This document shows, in pieces, positions 33,189 through 42,112 of a DNA stretch of 64,000 nucleotides. Positions within the stretch are counted from its first letter, which is position 1. Every line of letters begins with the position of its first letter. The DNA comes from Streptomyces minutiscleroticus (lineage in GTDB: Bacteria; Actinomycetota; Actinomycetes; Streptomycetales; Streptomycetaceae). The notes below the pieces were generated by a model that saw only the letters and a program-made list of their open reading frames with translations, searched no databases and had not been told where the DNA came from. The stretch covers positions 1-64,000 of the forward strand of contig NZ_BMVU01000011.1 in the NCBI RefSeq assembly GCF_014650875.1, given 5' to 3'. Made by a program: the position numbers and the translations under genes.

Positions 33189-35093
33189 TCAGCGGAAGAC
33201 GTCGTCCATCTCGTCCCAGCTCAGCGGGTCCTCCTGGAGGCGGGGGCGGGAGCGCGCGGACGACTGGTACATCGCCTCGATCTCCGCGGCGTACCGCTCC
33301 GCGATGGCGTCGCGGCGCAGCTTCATCGACGGCGTCAGCGTGCCGTTGGCGAGGTCGAAGGGCTCCTGCAGCACCCGGAAGACCCGGATGGACTCGGCGC
33401 GCGAGACGGTGCTGTTGGCCGTGGCGACGGCGCGGGTGATCTCCTCGCGCAGGGCGGCCTCCTGCCGCTCCTGGTGGTCGGGTCCGCGTTCGCCGGCGGG
33501 CAGGTTGGCGCGCCAGTGCGCGAGGAACTCCGGGTCGAGGGTGATCAGCGCGCCCACGCAGGGCCGGTTGTCGCCGACGACCACGGCCTGCTCGACGAGC
33601 GGGTGCATGCGCAGCCGCTCCTCCAGGGGCGCGGGGGCCACGCTCTTGCCGCTGCTGGTGATGATCACGTCCTTCTTGCGGCCGGTGATCGTCAGGTACC
33701 CCTCGGTGTCGAGGCCGCCGAGGTCGCCGGTGGCCAGCCAGCCGTCCCGCAGGACCTGCCGGGTGCCGGCGTCGTCGTTGACGTACCCCTGGAACACCGA
33801 CGGCCCCTGCACCAGGATCTCGCCGTCCTCGGCCACCCGGACCTCCGTGCCCGGCAGCGGGCGCCCGACCGTCCCGTACTTCTCGCGGCCCACCGGCTGG
33901 GCCGTGATGCCGCCGCCCGTCTCCGTCAGCCCGTACCCGTCGTGGACGGGGATGCCGATGCCCGAGTAGAAGAGGGCGAGCCGCCGGTTCAGGGGCGAGC
34001 CGCCCGACACCGCGCCGCAGACCCGCCCGCCGAGCGCGGCGCGCAGCCTGCGGTACACGGTCCGCTCGTGCAGGGCGTGCTGGAGGCGCAGGTCGAGGCC
34101 GGGCCCCGGGCCGCGGCCGAGCCGCTGCCGCTCGGTGGCCTCGGCGAAGTCCCGCGCCGTCCGGGCCGCCCGCTCGAACAGGGCGCCGCGCCCCGCCTGC
34201 TGGGCCGCGCGCAGGAAATTCTTGTAGAGCTTCTCCAGGACGGAGGGGACCGCGTAGAGGAAGGTCGGGCGGAAGGACAGCAGCGAGGCGGCGATCGCCT
34301 CCTGGCGCAGCTCGGGCTCGTGGGCCATCAGCAGGCCGCCGCGCAGGCACAGGCCCTGGACCATCAGCCCGTACACGTGGGAGAAGGGCAGGAAGGCGAG
34401 GATCGCGGGCTGTTCGCCGGCCGGCGCCACCGTGTGCCGCCAGCCCGCGAGGAGCGTGTCGCAGGGGCCGGCCAGGCTCCGGTGGGACAGCGCGCAGCCC
34501 CGGGGCCGGCCCGACGTCCCCGAGGTGTAGGCGATCACGGCGGTCGAGTCGGGCAGCACGATCCGGCGCAGCGACTCGACGGTGGTGACGGGCACCGAAC
34601 GGCCCTGCTCGACGAGGTCCTTCAGCGCTCCGGAGTCCAGCTGCCAGACGTGGCGCAGCGACGGCAGCGAGGCGCACACGGAACCCACCGTCATGACGGC
34701 CTGCTCGTCCTCGACGACCACGCCGACGCACGCGGCGTCCGAGAGGATCCACGCGACCTGCTCGTGCGAGGAGGACGGGTGGATCGGCACGACCTCGGCG
34801 CCCACGGACCACAGCGCGTACGCGAACACGGTCCACTCGTAGCGGGTGCGCGCCATGACGGCGACGCGGTGGCCGGGGGAGATGCCGCAGGCGACCAGGC
34901 CCCGGGCGAGGCCGACCACCTCGTCGAGCAGTGCGGCCGCGCTCACCTCCGTCCACGGTCCCGGGGAGGCGGCGTCGGGGCGGCGGGCGATCTGCGCCAG
35001 GTCCGGGGTGCGGCTCGCCGTCTCGAAGAGACTGTCCGCGAGACCGCCCTGCATCGCCGGTGCGGGCAGGGGTGGTGGGTCGAACCGCTTCAT
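33189..35093 (-). CDS. AMP-dependent long-chain fatty-acid-CoA ligase (FadD15 type)
   Basis: The 634-residue adenylating enzyme has the P-loop-like motif AVIAYTSGTSGRPRGCALSH, the A5-type motif DGYGLTETGGGITAQP, the hinge motif GWLATGDLGGLDTEGYLTIT-GRKKD, and the C-terminal Lys region LTPSMKLRRDAIAERY. It activates a fatty acid with ATP and CoA. The FadD15-like length and the motif ITSSGKSVAPAPLEERL fit the long-chain group. GGAG lies 6 nt before the ATG. It appears monocistronic. Confidence 0.9.
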   Translation of the reverse strand: MKRFDPPPLPAPAMQGGLADSLFETASRTPDLAQIARRPDAASPGPWTEVSAAALLDEVVGLARGLVACGISPGHRVAVMARTRYEWTVFAYALWSVGAEVVPIHPSSSHEQVAWILSDAACVGVVVEDEQAVMTVGSVCASLPSLRHVWQLDSGALKDLVEQGRSVPVTTVESLRRIVLPDSTAVIAYTSGTSGRPRGCALSHRSLAGPCDTLLAGWRHTVAPAGEQPAILAFLPFSHVYGLMVQGLCLRGGLLMAHEPELRQEAIAASLLSFRPTFLYAVPSVLEKLYKNFLRAAQQAGRGALFERAARTARDFAEATERQRLGRGPGPGLDLRLQHALHERTVYRRLRAALGGRVCGAVSGGSPLNRRLALFYSGIGIPVHDGYGLTETGGGITAQPVGREKYGTVGRPLPGTEVRVAEDGEILVQGPSVFQGYVNDDAGTRQVLRDGWLATGDLGGLDTEGYLTITGRKKDVIITSSGKSVAPAPLEERLRMHPLVEQAVVVGDNRPCVGALITLDPEFLAHWRANLPAGERGPDHQERQEAALREEITRAVATANSTVSRAESIRVFRVLQEPFDLANGTLTPSMKLRRDAIAERYAAEIEAMYQSSARSRPRLQEDPLSWDEMDDVFR

Positions 35094-35174
35094 GCGCCGC
35101 TCCGGGATTCTCCTCGACGTGGTTCATGCCCCTGTGCGACAGGGCCTGGGGCGAGGGCTCATGAAATCTAGCCG

Positions 35175-35196
35175 ACGCCACGCACCGTCGTGGCGT
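35175..35196. promoter_or_regulatory. Perfect 8-bp inverted repeat upstream of the acyl-CoA ligase
   Basis: ACGCCACG-caccgt-CGTGGCGT lies about 80 bp upstream of the ligase start. It is a possible operator for a FadR/TetR-like regulator, or a hairpin; nothing distinguishes the two. Confidence 0.35.
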
Positions 35197-35337
35197 GAAA
35201 CCGGCAAGTGGGGGCGGGACCGATATCCGCAGGCGGGCACGGCGGTTCGCGCGTACGGGAGGACGCGCGCACGGCGCCCGGGGCGAGGGGGCGGGACCCG
35301 GTTCCGGGGTCGGTGCAGGGGCCGGTCCCGGAGTCGG

Positions 35338-35498
35338 TGCCGGAGCTGTACCAGTGGAACAGCTCGGCCACGGTCTCGCCGGAGTACTACCCGGTGGTCA
35401 TCATGGGATCGCTGCTCGCCGTCCTCCCGCTCGTCCTCGCCTTCGTCCTGCTGCAGCGCTTCTGGCGCGGCGGCCTGACCGCGGGAGCCGTCAAGTAG
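35338..35498 (+). pseudogene. C-terminal stump of a CUT1 sugar ABC permease
   Basis: The last ~50 residues before the stop at 35498 read YQWNSSATVSPEYYPVVIMG, then a membrane helix (SLLAVLPLVLAFVLLQRFW) and the tail RGGLTAGAVK. This is the typical end of a MalG-like permease. Upstream of 35338 the sequence is low-complexity repeats (ccggttccggggtcggtgc / ccggtcccggagtcggtgc) and shows no EAA loop or other permease features. The rest of the gene is therefore lost. The stump precedes a hydroxyacid dehydrogenase and a DUF2264 gene, which suggests a formerly complete sugar-uptake locus. Confidence 0.7.
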
Positions 35499-35586
35499 CC
35501 CCGTCCCGAACCGCGTTCGGCCCCCGTCCGGAACCCCGGCGCGCCGAGCGCCGCGCACCGACCGAGAACGGAGTCCCCACCGCCGT

Positions 35587-36618
35587 ATGACCGCCTCCCC
35601 GCCGGGCCCCGGCTTCCGCCCCCGCGCCGCGCTCGCCATGTCGGCGGACGCCGCCGACGCCGTCCTCGGCCCCGCCTCCCGCGCCGCCCTGGCCGAGGTC
35701 TGCGACCTCGCCCCGCTCCCCGTCCTCGACGACTTCACCACCCCGCGCGCCCGGGAGGTCCTGGCCGGTGTCGACCTCCTCGTCACCGGCTGGGGCTGCC
35801 CGCCCCTGGACGCGGCGGCGCTGGCGGCGGCGCCCCGGCTGCGGGCCGTGGCGCACACCGCGGGCAGCGTCCGCGGCCACGTCACCGAGGCCTGCTGGGA
35901 GCGCGGCATCGAGGTGTCCTCCGCCGCCTCCGCCAACGCCCTCCCGGTCGCCGAGTACACCGTCGCGATGATCCTGCTCACCGGCAAGCGGGTCCTGGAG
36001 CGGGCCCGCGCCCACCGGGCCGCCCGCGCCCGCGACGCGTGGCTGCGCGCCACCCCCGGCCTGGGCAACTACGGCCGTACGGTGGGCATCCTGTCCGCGT
36101 CCCTGGTCGGGCGCCGCGTCATCGAGCTGCTGCGCCCCCACGACCTGCGCGTCCTGCTGCACGACCCGTACGTCACCGACGCCGAGGCCGCCGGGCTCGG
36201 CGTCACCCCCGTCCCCCTCGACGAGCTCTTCGCCCGCTCCGACACGGTCAGCGTCCACACCCCGCTGCTGCCCGAGACCCGCGGCCTGGTCGGCCGGGCC
36301 CAGATCGGCGCCCTGCGCCCCGGCGCCGTCCTCATCAACACCTCCCGGGGCGCCGTCCTCGATCAGGACGCCCTCACCGAGGCCGTCCTGGCGGGCCGCG
36401 TGCGGGCCGTCCTCGACGTCACCGACCCCGAGGTCCTGCCGCCGGACCACCCGTTGTGGGACTGCGACGACGTGCTCATCACCCCGCACCTCGCCGGCTC
36501 CCAGGGCAACGAGTGGCGCCGCCTGGCCGACCTGGCCGTCGGCGAGGTGCGGCGCTGGGCCGCGGGCGACGGCTTCGCCCATCCCGTACGACGCGAAAGG
36601 CTGGCGTTCCTGGCGTGA
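35587..36618 (+). CDS. D-2-hydroxyacid dehydrogenase family protein
   Basis: The 343-residue protein has an N-terminal substrate domain and a Rossmann domain with GILSASLVGRRVIELL in place of the usual G-x-G-x-x-G. The catalytic Arg/Glu/His pattern is present: VLINTSRGAVLDQDAL (Arg), AVLDVTDPEVLPPDHPLWDC (Glu and Pro region) and ITPHLAGS (His). It probably reduces or oxidises an alpha-hydroxy acid with NAD(H). It overlaps the DUF2264 gene by 4 nt and lies just after the permease stump. Its family is often found in loci for plant-derived or uronic sugars, but the substrate is unknown. The gene itself looks intact. Confidence 0.82.
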   Translation: MTASPPGPGFRPRAALAMSADAADAVLGPASRAALAEVCDLAPLPVLDDFTTPRAREVLAGVDLLVTGWGCPPLDAAALAAAPRLRAVAHTAGSVRGHVTEACWERGIEVSSAASANALPVAEYTVAMILLTGKRVLERARAHRAARARDAWLRATPGLGNYGRTVGILSASLVGRRVIELLRPHDLRVLLHDPYVTDAEAAGLGVTPVPLDELFARSDTVSVHTPLLPETRGLVGRAQIGALRPGAVLINTSRGAVLDQDALTEAVLAGRVRAVLDVTDPEVLPPDHPLWDCDDVLITPHLAGSQGNEWRRLADLAVGEVRRWAAGDGFAHPVRRERLAFLA

Positions 36619-38535
36619 ACATCCCGTTCGAACTGCCTCCGGAGGACCGGGGGACGAGCCCCCGCACCGGTCTGACGCGCGCCCACTGGGAGGCCGTGGC
36701 GGACGGGCTGCTCACGGCCGCGTGGCGCTACGGCACCCCGGGCGGCGCCCTCCTCCACCTGCCCGGACGCCCTTCCCGGTCGGGCGTGCGCTCCGACGGA
36801 CTCGAAGGGTACGCGCGCACGTTCCTCGCGGCGGCCTTCCGTATCGCCGGGGCCGGCGGCGCCGACCCGCACGACTGGCTCGGCCGCTATGCCCGCGGCC
36901 TGGCCGCCGGCACCCGCACCCCGGGCCGCGACGACGCCGAGTCCTGGCCGCTGGTCCTGGACCACGACGTGCAGGGCCAGCCGATGGTGGAGTCCGCCTC
37001 GGTCGCCCTCGGCCTGCGGCTGACGGCGCCCTGGCTGTGGGACCGGCTCGACGACGGCGTGCGGGACCGCGCGGAGGGGTGGCTGCGCGGCGCGCTGCGC
37101 CACACGCCCGCACCCAACAACTGGTACCTGTTCCCGTACACGGTCGCCGGGTTCCTGGAGTCCGTGGGGCGCGGCGACGAGGAGACGGCCCGGGCCCGCG
37201 AGCGCGCCCTGGACCTGCTGGAGGGCTGGTACCGCGGCGGCGGCTGGTACGCCGACGGCGACGGCCGGGCCTTCGACCACTGCAACGGCTGGGCGCTGCA
37301 CCTGTACCCGGTGCTCGACGCCCACCTCGCCGGCGACGCGGACCTGTCGGCCCGCTACGGGCCCGGCTGCGCGAGCACCTGGAGGGCTTCTCGCTGCTGT
37401 TCGGCGCGGACGGCGCGCCGGTCCACCTCGGGCGCTCGCTGACCTACCGCTTCGCCGCGACGGCCGCCGTCGGCCTCGGCGCCGTCACCGGCCACACCCC
37501 GCTGGCCCCCGGCGCCTCCCGGCGGCTGGGCAGCGGCTGCCTGCGGTACTTCCTCGACCGGGGCGCGCTGACCGAGGACGGACTGCTGAGCCTCGGCTGG
37601 CACGGCCCGCACGGGGCGACCCTCCAGACCTACTCGGGGCCGGCCTCCCCGTACTGGGCGTCGAAGGCGTTCGTGTCGCTGCTGGCCCCCGCGGACCACC
37701 CGCTGTGGACCGCCCCCGAAGAGCCGGCCCCGGTCGAGGAGGCCGACCGGGTGCTGGCCCTGCCGGCGCCCGGCCTGCTGGTGCAGTCGACCCGCGCCGA
37801 CGGCCTCGTACGCCTGCACAACCACGGCAGCGACCACGTCCGGCCGCACGAGGCCGAGGCGGCGTGCGACGAGGACCCGCACTACGGGCGGCAGGCGTAC
37901 TCGACGCGCACCGGCCCCACGGCCCCCGGCACATCGCCGACAACCACCTGTCGGTGGAGGTCGCGGGCCGGGGCAGCGTACGCCGCCGGATCCACCCGCT
38001 CGGCGCGGGGCACGGCGACGGCTGGGGCTGGGCCGCCTCCCGGCACCTGCCGGTGTTCACGGCGGGCCCGCCGATGGTGCCGGGGCTGCGTGTGGAGAGC
38101 GTCACGGTGGTCCGCGGCCGCCACGAACTGCGGGTCCACCGCGTGACCGGCGCGCCCGCCGGGGCCCGGGTCTCCCTCACGGGCTGGGCCACCGGCCCCG
38201 GGGAGCCGCTCGCCTCCGTCCTGCACCCGCTGTACGGCTTCGACGGCGAGGCGGAGGCCGTGCCCGCGCCGGCCGGCACCGCCTACGCCCGCTGGGCCCG
38301 CGTCCCCCGGCTCACCGGCGCGGCCGGCGGCACCTCGGTGCACGTCGCCCTGGCCGTGCTCACCGCCGAGGACGCCCCGGTCCCGGCGGCGGAGGCGGTG
38401 TCCGGGGCGTCGGTGGACGGCGCGTCGGTCGAGGTCCGCTGGGCGGAGGACGGGGCGCGCACCCGCGTCGTGTTCGGACCCTGCGCCGTGGAGCACACGG
38501 CGGGCGACGCGGCGGACGGCGCGGCCGCCCGCTGA
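36615..38535 (+). pseudogene. DUF2264 family gene broken by two frameshifts
   Basis: GTG at 36615 overlaps the previous stop. Frame 1 encodes residues 1 to about 250 (FELPPEDRGTSPRTGLTRAH, LVLDHDVQGQPMVESASVAL, AFDHCNGWALHLYPVLDAHL). At about 37362 the reading continues in the -1 frame (LREHLEGFSLLFGADGAPVH, GLLSLGWHGPHGATLQTYSG, SPYWASKAFVSLLAPADHPL). At about 37925 it shifts by -1 again (RHIADNHLSVEVAGRGSVRR through the stop). Restored, it gives a protein of about 640 residues, the normal size of DUF2264 (alpha/alpha-barrel, probably a glycoside-active or oligosaccharide-processing family). Each break is cured by adding one C to a C run. It is either a pseudogene or a double consensus error. 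Confidence 0.8.
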
Positions 38536-38557
38536 CCGGCGGGTGCCGGCCGGCGGG

Positions 38558-39259
38558 TCACCCCGCTGTCCGGTCGCCCCGCCCGCCCAGCGACCAGCGC
38601 GGCGTGGCGCCCGCGATCCGGCAGACGGCGAAGTAGAGGGGGAGGGGCGGGGTGTAGGGCGCGCCGGCCGCGGGGCGGTGGATCAGCCGGGGCCCGCGCG
38701 GGCGCGCCCTGCGCGGCCCCGCCGCCCGCACGCCGTCCGGGGCCTTCGCCGGACCGTCGGCGCACTCGGCCGCCCCGCTCACGTACGCGGTCGGGTCCGG
38801 CCAGCTGACATCGATGTCGGATCCGGCGGGGACGATCCACCACCACAGCCGCCCGTCCTCGAAGACGCAGCCGACCCGGGGCAGCCGGTCCATGATCCGG
38901 CCGCCGTGCTCGGCGGGCAGGACGACGGCGTCGCAGCCGAGCGGGGCGGCCAGGTCGGCGGGCAGGTCCAACGGCCCGTGCTCCGCCGGCTCCTGGCCCT
39001 TCCGTCCGTCGCGGCCGAGGAGCCCGAACCCGGTCCACAGCGAGCGCCGCGCCGGACGGCGGCGCGGGGACGCGGGGTCTTCGGGTTCCGCGAACGCGCC
39101 GGACCCGCCGTGCGCGGCGTCCTGGCCGGGGCGTCTCCCGGGCCGCGGGCGGTCCGCGGCGCCGCGGACCGCCTCCGCGCCGGCGCGCTCGTCGTCGTGG
39201 GGCGCCCGGGGCGCGGGCAGGAGGGGGAGCCGGAGGGGGGACGCGTGCGGTTCCATCAT
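38558..39259 (-). CDS. Hypothetical protein, 233 aa
   Basis: The protein has a variable Ala/Arg/Gly-rich N-terminus and a conserved-looking core: PADLAAPLGCDAVVLPAEHG, RIMDRLPRVGCVFEDGRLWW, WIVPAGSDIDVSWPDPTAYV. It ends with ARPRGPRLIHRPAAGAPYTP and PLPLYFAVCRIAG. The Trp-rich core is something I associate with a Streptomyces-wide family of unknown function. It lies 139 nt downstream of the RsbW-like ATPase on the same strand and could be cotranscribed. The N-terminal start is uncertain. Confidence 0.6.
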   Translation of the reverse strand: MMEPHASPLRLPLLPAPRAPHDDERAGAEAVRGAADRPRPGRRPGQDAAHGGSGAFAEPEDPASPRRRPARRSLWTGFGLLGRDGRKGQEPAEHGPLDLPADLAAPLGCDAVVLPAEHGGRIMDRLPRVGCVFEDGRLWWWIVPAGSDIDVSWPDPTAYVSGAAECADGPAKAPDGVRAAGPRRARPRGPRLIHRPAAGAPYTPPLPLYFAVCRIAGATPRWSLGGRGDRTAG

Positions 39260-39398
39260 GGGGGGTCTTTCGGCCGGGTGCCGGACAAGCCTGTACGGGA
39301 ACTGCGGGTGCTGGAAGCGGCGGAGCGCCGCGGGAGCCGTGGGCGGGACGGCGCCGCCGGAGTCGGTGGACGGGGTCCCGGACGGTGCCGGTGCGGGG

Positions 39399-39929
39399 TC
39401 AGCGGCCGCCGGGAGAGGAGCGGCGCGGGTCGGGCGACCGCCGGACGGGGGAGGGCGCGGAACCGGCCGCGGCGGGCACCCCCTCGTCCACGGGCAGCTC
39501 GGCCCACACGGTGCGGCCGGAGCCCTGCGCGGTCTCGCGTACGCCCCAGTCGCGGCTCAGCGCCGCGACCAGCAGGAGTCCGCGCCCGCCCGGGTCGTCC
39601 GGCTCGGGTCTCTGCGCCCGGGGGCGGGTGAGCCCCCGTATCTGCTCCTCCACCTCGACGCACAGCCAGCCCTCGCCGCGGCGCAGGGTGCACACGACGT
39701 GGTCGCTCGCGGTGTGGGTGATGACGTTGGTGACCAGTTCGGAGGTGACCAGGAGCGCGTCCTCGCAGGCCTCGGCGCTCGTCCCCCAGCGGCGCAGCAG
39801 GTCGCCGATCCGGTTGCGGGCGGCGCCCACCGAGGTGACGAGGGCGGGCAGACGGAACACGTCGGCCTGACGGGCCGGCGCTTCCCGCGAGGTGCGGACC
39901 GCAGGCCGGGGAAGGGTGGGGGGAGCCAT
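39399..39929 (-). CDS. RsbW-like ATP-binding regulatory protein
   Basis: The 176-residue HATPase_c protein shows the N-box in LLVTSELVTNVITHTASDHV and the G1/G2 region in PDDPGGRGLLLVAALSRDWG. Residues about 25-150 form the kinase fold; the C-terminal 25 are Pro/Arg/Ser-rich. The family includes anti-sigma kinases and related small ATPases, which are very numerous in Streptomyces. I place the start at MAPPTLPRPAV, with AAAGG upstream. It is divergent from a DUF5753 XRE gene, the usual partner arrangement. Confidence 0.83.
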   Translation of the reverse strand: MAPPTLPRPAVRTSREAPARQADVFRLPALVTSVGAARNRIGDLLRRWGTSAEACEDALLVTSELVTNVITHTASDHVVCTLRRGEGWLCVEVEEQIRGLTRPRAQRPEPDDPGGRGLLLVAALSRDWGVRETAQGSGRTVWAELPVDEGVPAAAGSAPSPVRRSPDPRRSSPGGR

Positions 39930-40253
39930 GACCTGTCGCCTTTCGTCTGCCTGCACGCCCGGGCGTCCGGTGCGGCGCCGCTCGTCCCGCGTGCGCACGC
40001 GGGCTGGTCGACGAGCGGCACGTCACCTCCGCCGGGGGCCGACAAGTGGCTTCGGGCAACTTCTGGTGGGCGATCGTGATTGCTGCTGATGGTCAGTCAC
40101 ACGGCGCGCTGTGTCGACTACTTCGGCGACCGGAAGCGGCAGTGCCCTTACTGTGCCACCCGCCAAATCCATGCCGCAAGGGACACTATGAAATTTGCAG
40201 ATTGACGCGTGCACCAACATGCGGCACAGGGCGCCCCATGACAGACTGCGGCG
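39930..40253. promoter_or_regulatory. Divergent regulatory region with a perfect 18-bp palindrome
   Basis: This 324-bp region between the ATPase and XRE genes contains the perfect palindrome CCCGCGTGCGCACGCGGG (39986-40003). It also has an ACAC-ggcgcgct-GTGT inverted repeat near 40098-40113 and an A/T-rich stretch (actatgaaatttgcagattgacg, about 40185-40207) that is the best promoter candidate for the XRE gene. No ORF is supported. Confidence 0.5.
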
Positions 40254-41156
40254 GTGCAGTCCGGCGTGAAGAGACAGAAGGTGCCCCCGGAACCCGCGGG
40301 GGGAGGTGCTCCCACCGTCCTGCGCATGATCCTCGGCCGGCAGCTGGAGCAGTTGCGCACGCGCGCCGGACTGTCCTTCGACGACGCCGGCGCGGCGATC
40401 GGCGTCAGCCACTCGACCATCCGCCGGATGGAGGCCGCCAAGGTCGGCCGGCTCCGCCTCCCGGACGTGGAGAAACTCCTCCGGACGTACGGCGTCACCG
40501 ACCCCCACGAGGTCGACACCTTCCTGCAGTCGGTCCAGGAGGCCAACAAGCGCGGCTGGTGGCACGCGTACCGCGACGTGATGCCCGACGGGCTCGCCGC
40601 CCAGCTGAGCCTGGAGCAGGCGGCCCTGCAGATCCGCGCGTACGAGGCGCAGTACGTGCCCGCCCTGGTGCAGACGCAGGAGTACGCCCGGGCCCTGCTG
40701 ACCGCGGAGCACCCGCACGCGCCGGCCGGGACCGTCGAGCGCCGCGTCGCCCTGGCCGTGCGGCGCCAGGAACTGCTGGCACGGCCCCACCCGCCGCGCC
40801 TGTGGGTGGTGATGGACGAGACCGCGCTGCGCCGCCCGGTCGGCGGCGCCGACGTGATGCGCGCCCAGATCGACCGCCTGCTGGAGGTCGGCGCGCTGCC
40901 GCACGTGACCCTGCAGATCATGCCGTTCTCCCACGGCCCCCACCCGGCCGCGCGCGCCGGGACCTTCCACGTCTTCCGGTTCAAGGCCCGCGAACTGCCC
41001 GACATCGTCTCCCGGGACGGTCTGGTCGGGGCCGTCCACCTCGACAAGGAGGACGAGGTCGTCGCGTACCGCGAGGCACTGGACCGGCTGGGCGCCCAGG
41101 CGGCGCCCGCGGGCCGGACCGAGGAGATCCTGACCGACCTGCGCAAGGAGCTCTGA
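40254..41156 (+). CDS. XRE-family regulator with DUF5753 domain
   Basis: The 300-residue protein has an N-terminal helix-turn-helix (about 28-85: RAGLSFDDAGAAIGVSHSTI, RRMEAAKVGRLRLPDVEKLL). The DUF5753 domain follows (about 110-285: EQAALQIRAYEAQYVPALVQ, LWVVMDETALRRPVGGADVM, VTLQIMPFSHGPHPAARAGT). These regulators, of the WhiJ type, typically work with a small DUF397 protein and an ATPase; here the ATPase is divergent and no DUF397 gene is seen. The GTG start at 40254 lacks a Shine-Dalgarno sequence, and other GTGs follow closely, so the start is approximate. Confidence 0.85.
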   Translation: MQSGVKRQKVPPEPAGGGAPTVLRMILGRQLEQLRTRAGLSFDDAGAAIGVSHSTIRRMEAAKVGRLRLPDVEKLLRTYGVTDPHEVDTFLQSVQEANKRGWWHAYRDVMPDGLAAQLSLEQAALQIRAYEAQYVPALVQTQEYARALLTAEHPHAPAGTVERRVALAVRRQELLARPHPPRLWVVMDETALRRPVGGADVMRAQIDRLLEVGALPHVTLQIMPFSHGPHPAARAGTFHVFRFKARELPDIVSRDGLVGAVHLDKEDEVVAYREALDRLGAQAAPAGRTEEILTDLRKEL

Positions 41157-41296
41157 GGCCGGCCGAGCACCACCCGCGTCCCGCCGGGCCGCACCCGGCA
41201 CCGCCGACCGCCCGCTCCACCGCCGGACGGGCCGGGCGGGACCCGGGCACCCACCACCGAAGCGAACCGACACCCGAACAGGACGGAGGGGCGGCC

Positions 41297-42112
41297 TTGC
41301 CCGAGAACGGATGGCCCGCCGACCGGATCGACACCGGCAGCGCCCACTCGGCGCGGATCTACGACTACATCATCGGCGGGAAGGACTACTACCCCGCCGA
41401 CAAGGAGGCGGGCGACGCGATGGCGCGGGAGTGGCCCGCGCTGCCGGTCCACATGCGGGCCAACCGCGACTTCATGCACCGGGCCGTGCGCTGGCTCGCC
41501 GAGGAGGCGGGCGTGCGGCAGTTCCTCGACATAGGCACCGGCATCCCGACCTCGCCGAACCTGCACGAGATCGCCCAGTCCGTCGCGCCGGACTCCCGCG
41601 TCGTCTACGTCGACAACGACCCCATCGTGCTGACGCTGTCCCAGGGACTGCTCTCCAGCACACCGGAGGGCAGGACCGCGTACGTCGAGGCCGACATGCG
41701 CGACCCCGGCGCCATCCTGGACGCCCCCGAACTGCGCGGCACCCTGGACCTCACCCGGCCGGTGGCCCTGACCGTCATCGCCATCGTCCACTTCGTCCTC
41801 GACGAGGACGACGCCGTCGGCATCGTCGAGCGGCTCCTGGAGCCGCTGCCGTCCGGCAGCTACCTGGCGATGTCCATCGGCACCGCCGACTTCGCCCCCG
41901 ACGAGGTGGGCCGCGTCGCCCGCGAGTACGCGGCCCGCGGCATGCCCATGCGGCTGCGCACCCGCGAGGAGGCCGCGGAGTTCTTCACCGGCCTCGACCT
42001 GGTCGACCCCGGCATCGCCCAGGTCCACCGCTGGCGCCCGGACGCCACGAGCACCGAGGGCGTCAAGGACGAGGACATCGCGATGTACGGGGCGGTGGCG
42101 CGGAAGCCGTAG
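41297..42112 (+). CDS. SAM-dependent methyltransferase, DUF574 type
   Basis: The 271-residue protein contains RIDTGSAHSARIYDYIIGGK, DYYPADKEAGDAMAREWPAL and the SAM-binding VRQFLDIGTGIPTSPNLHEI. This is the pattern of the Streptomyces DUF574/Methyltransf_19 family. The only start with a good ribosome-binding site is TTG at 41297 (GGAGGGG, 5 nt spacing), giving LPENGWPADRI. The frame is open much further upstream only because it shadows the XRE gene. These methyltransferases often sit beside DUF5753 regulators, as here (140 nt). The substrate is unknown. Confidence 0.83.
   Translation: MPENGWPADRIDTGSAHSARIYDYIIGGKDYYPADKEAGDAMAREWPALPVHMRANRDFMHRAVRWLAEEAGVRQFLDIGTGIPTSPNLHEIAQSVAPDSRVVYVDNDPIVLTLSQGLLSSTPEGRTAYVEADMRDPGAILDAPELRGTLDLTRPVALTVIAIVHFVLDEDDAVGIVERLLEPLPSGSYLAMSIGTADFAPDEVGRVAREYAARGMPMRLRTREEAAEFFTGLDLVDPGIAQVHRWRPDATSTEGVKDEDIAMYGAVARKP

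Noticed and set aside
35208..35498. Intact 96-residue membrane protein
   Set aside because: Only the last ~50 residues are coherent and they match a permease C-terminus; the N-terminal part is a reading of low-complexity repeats.
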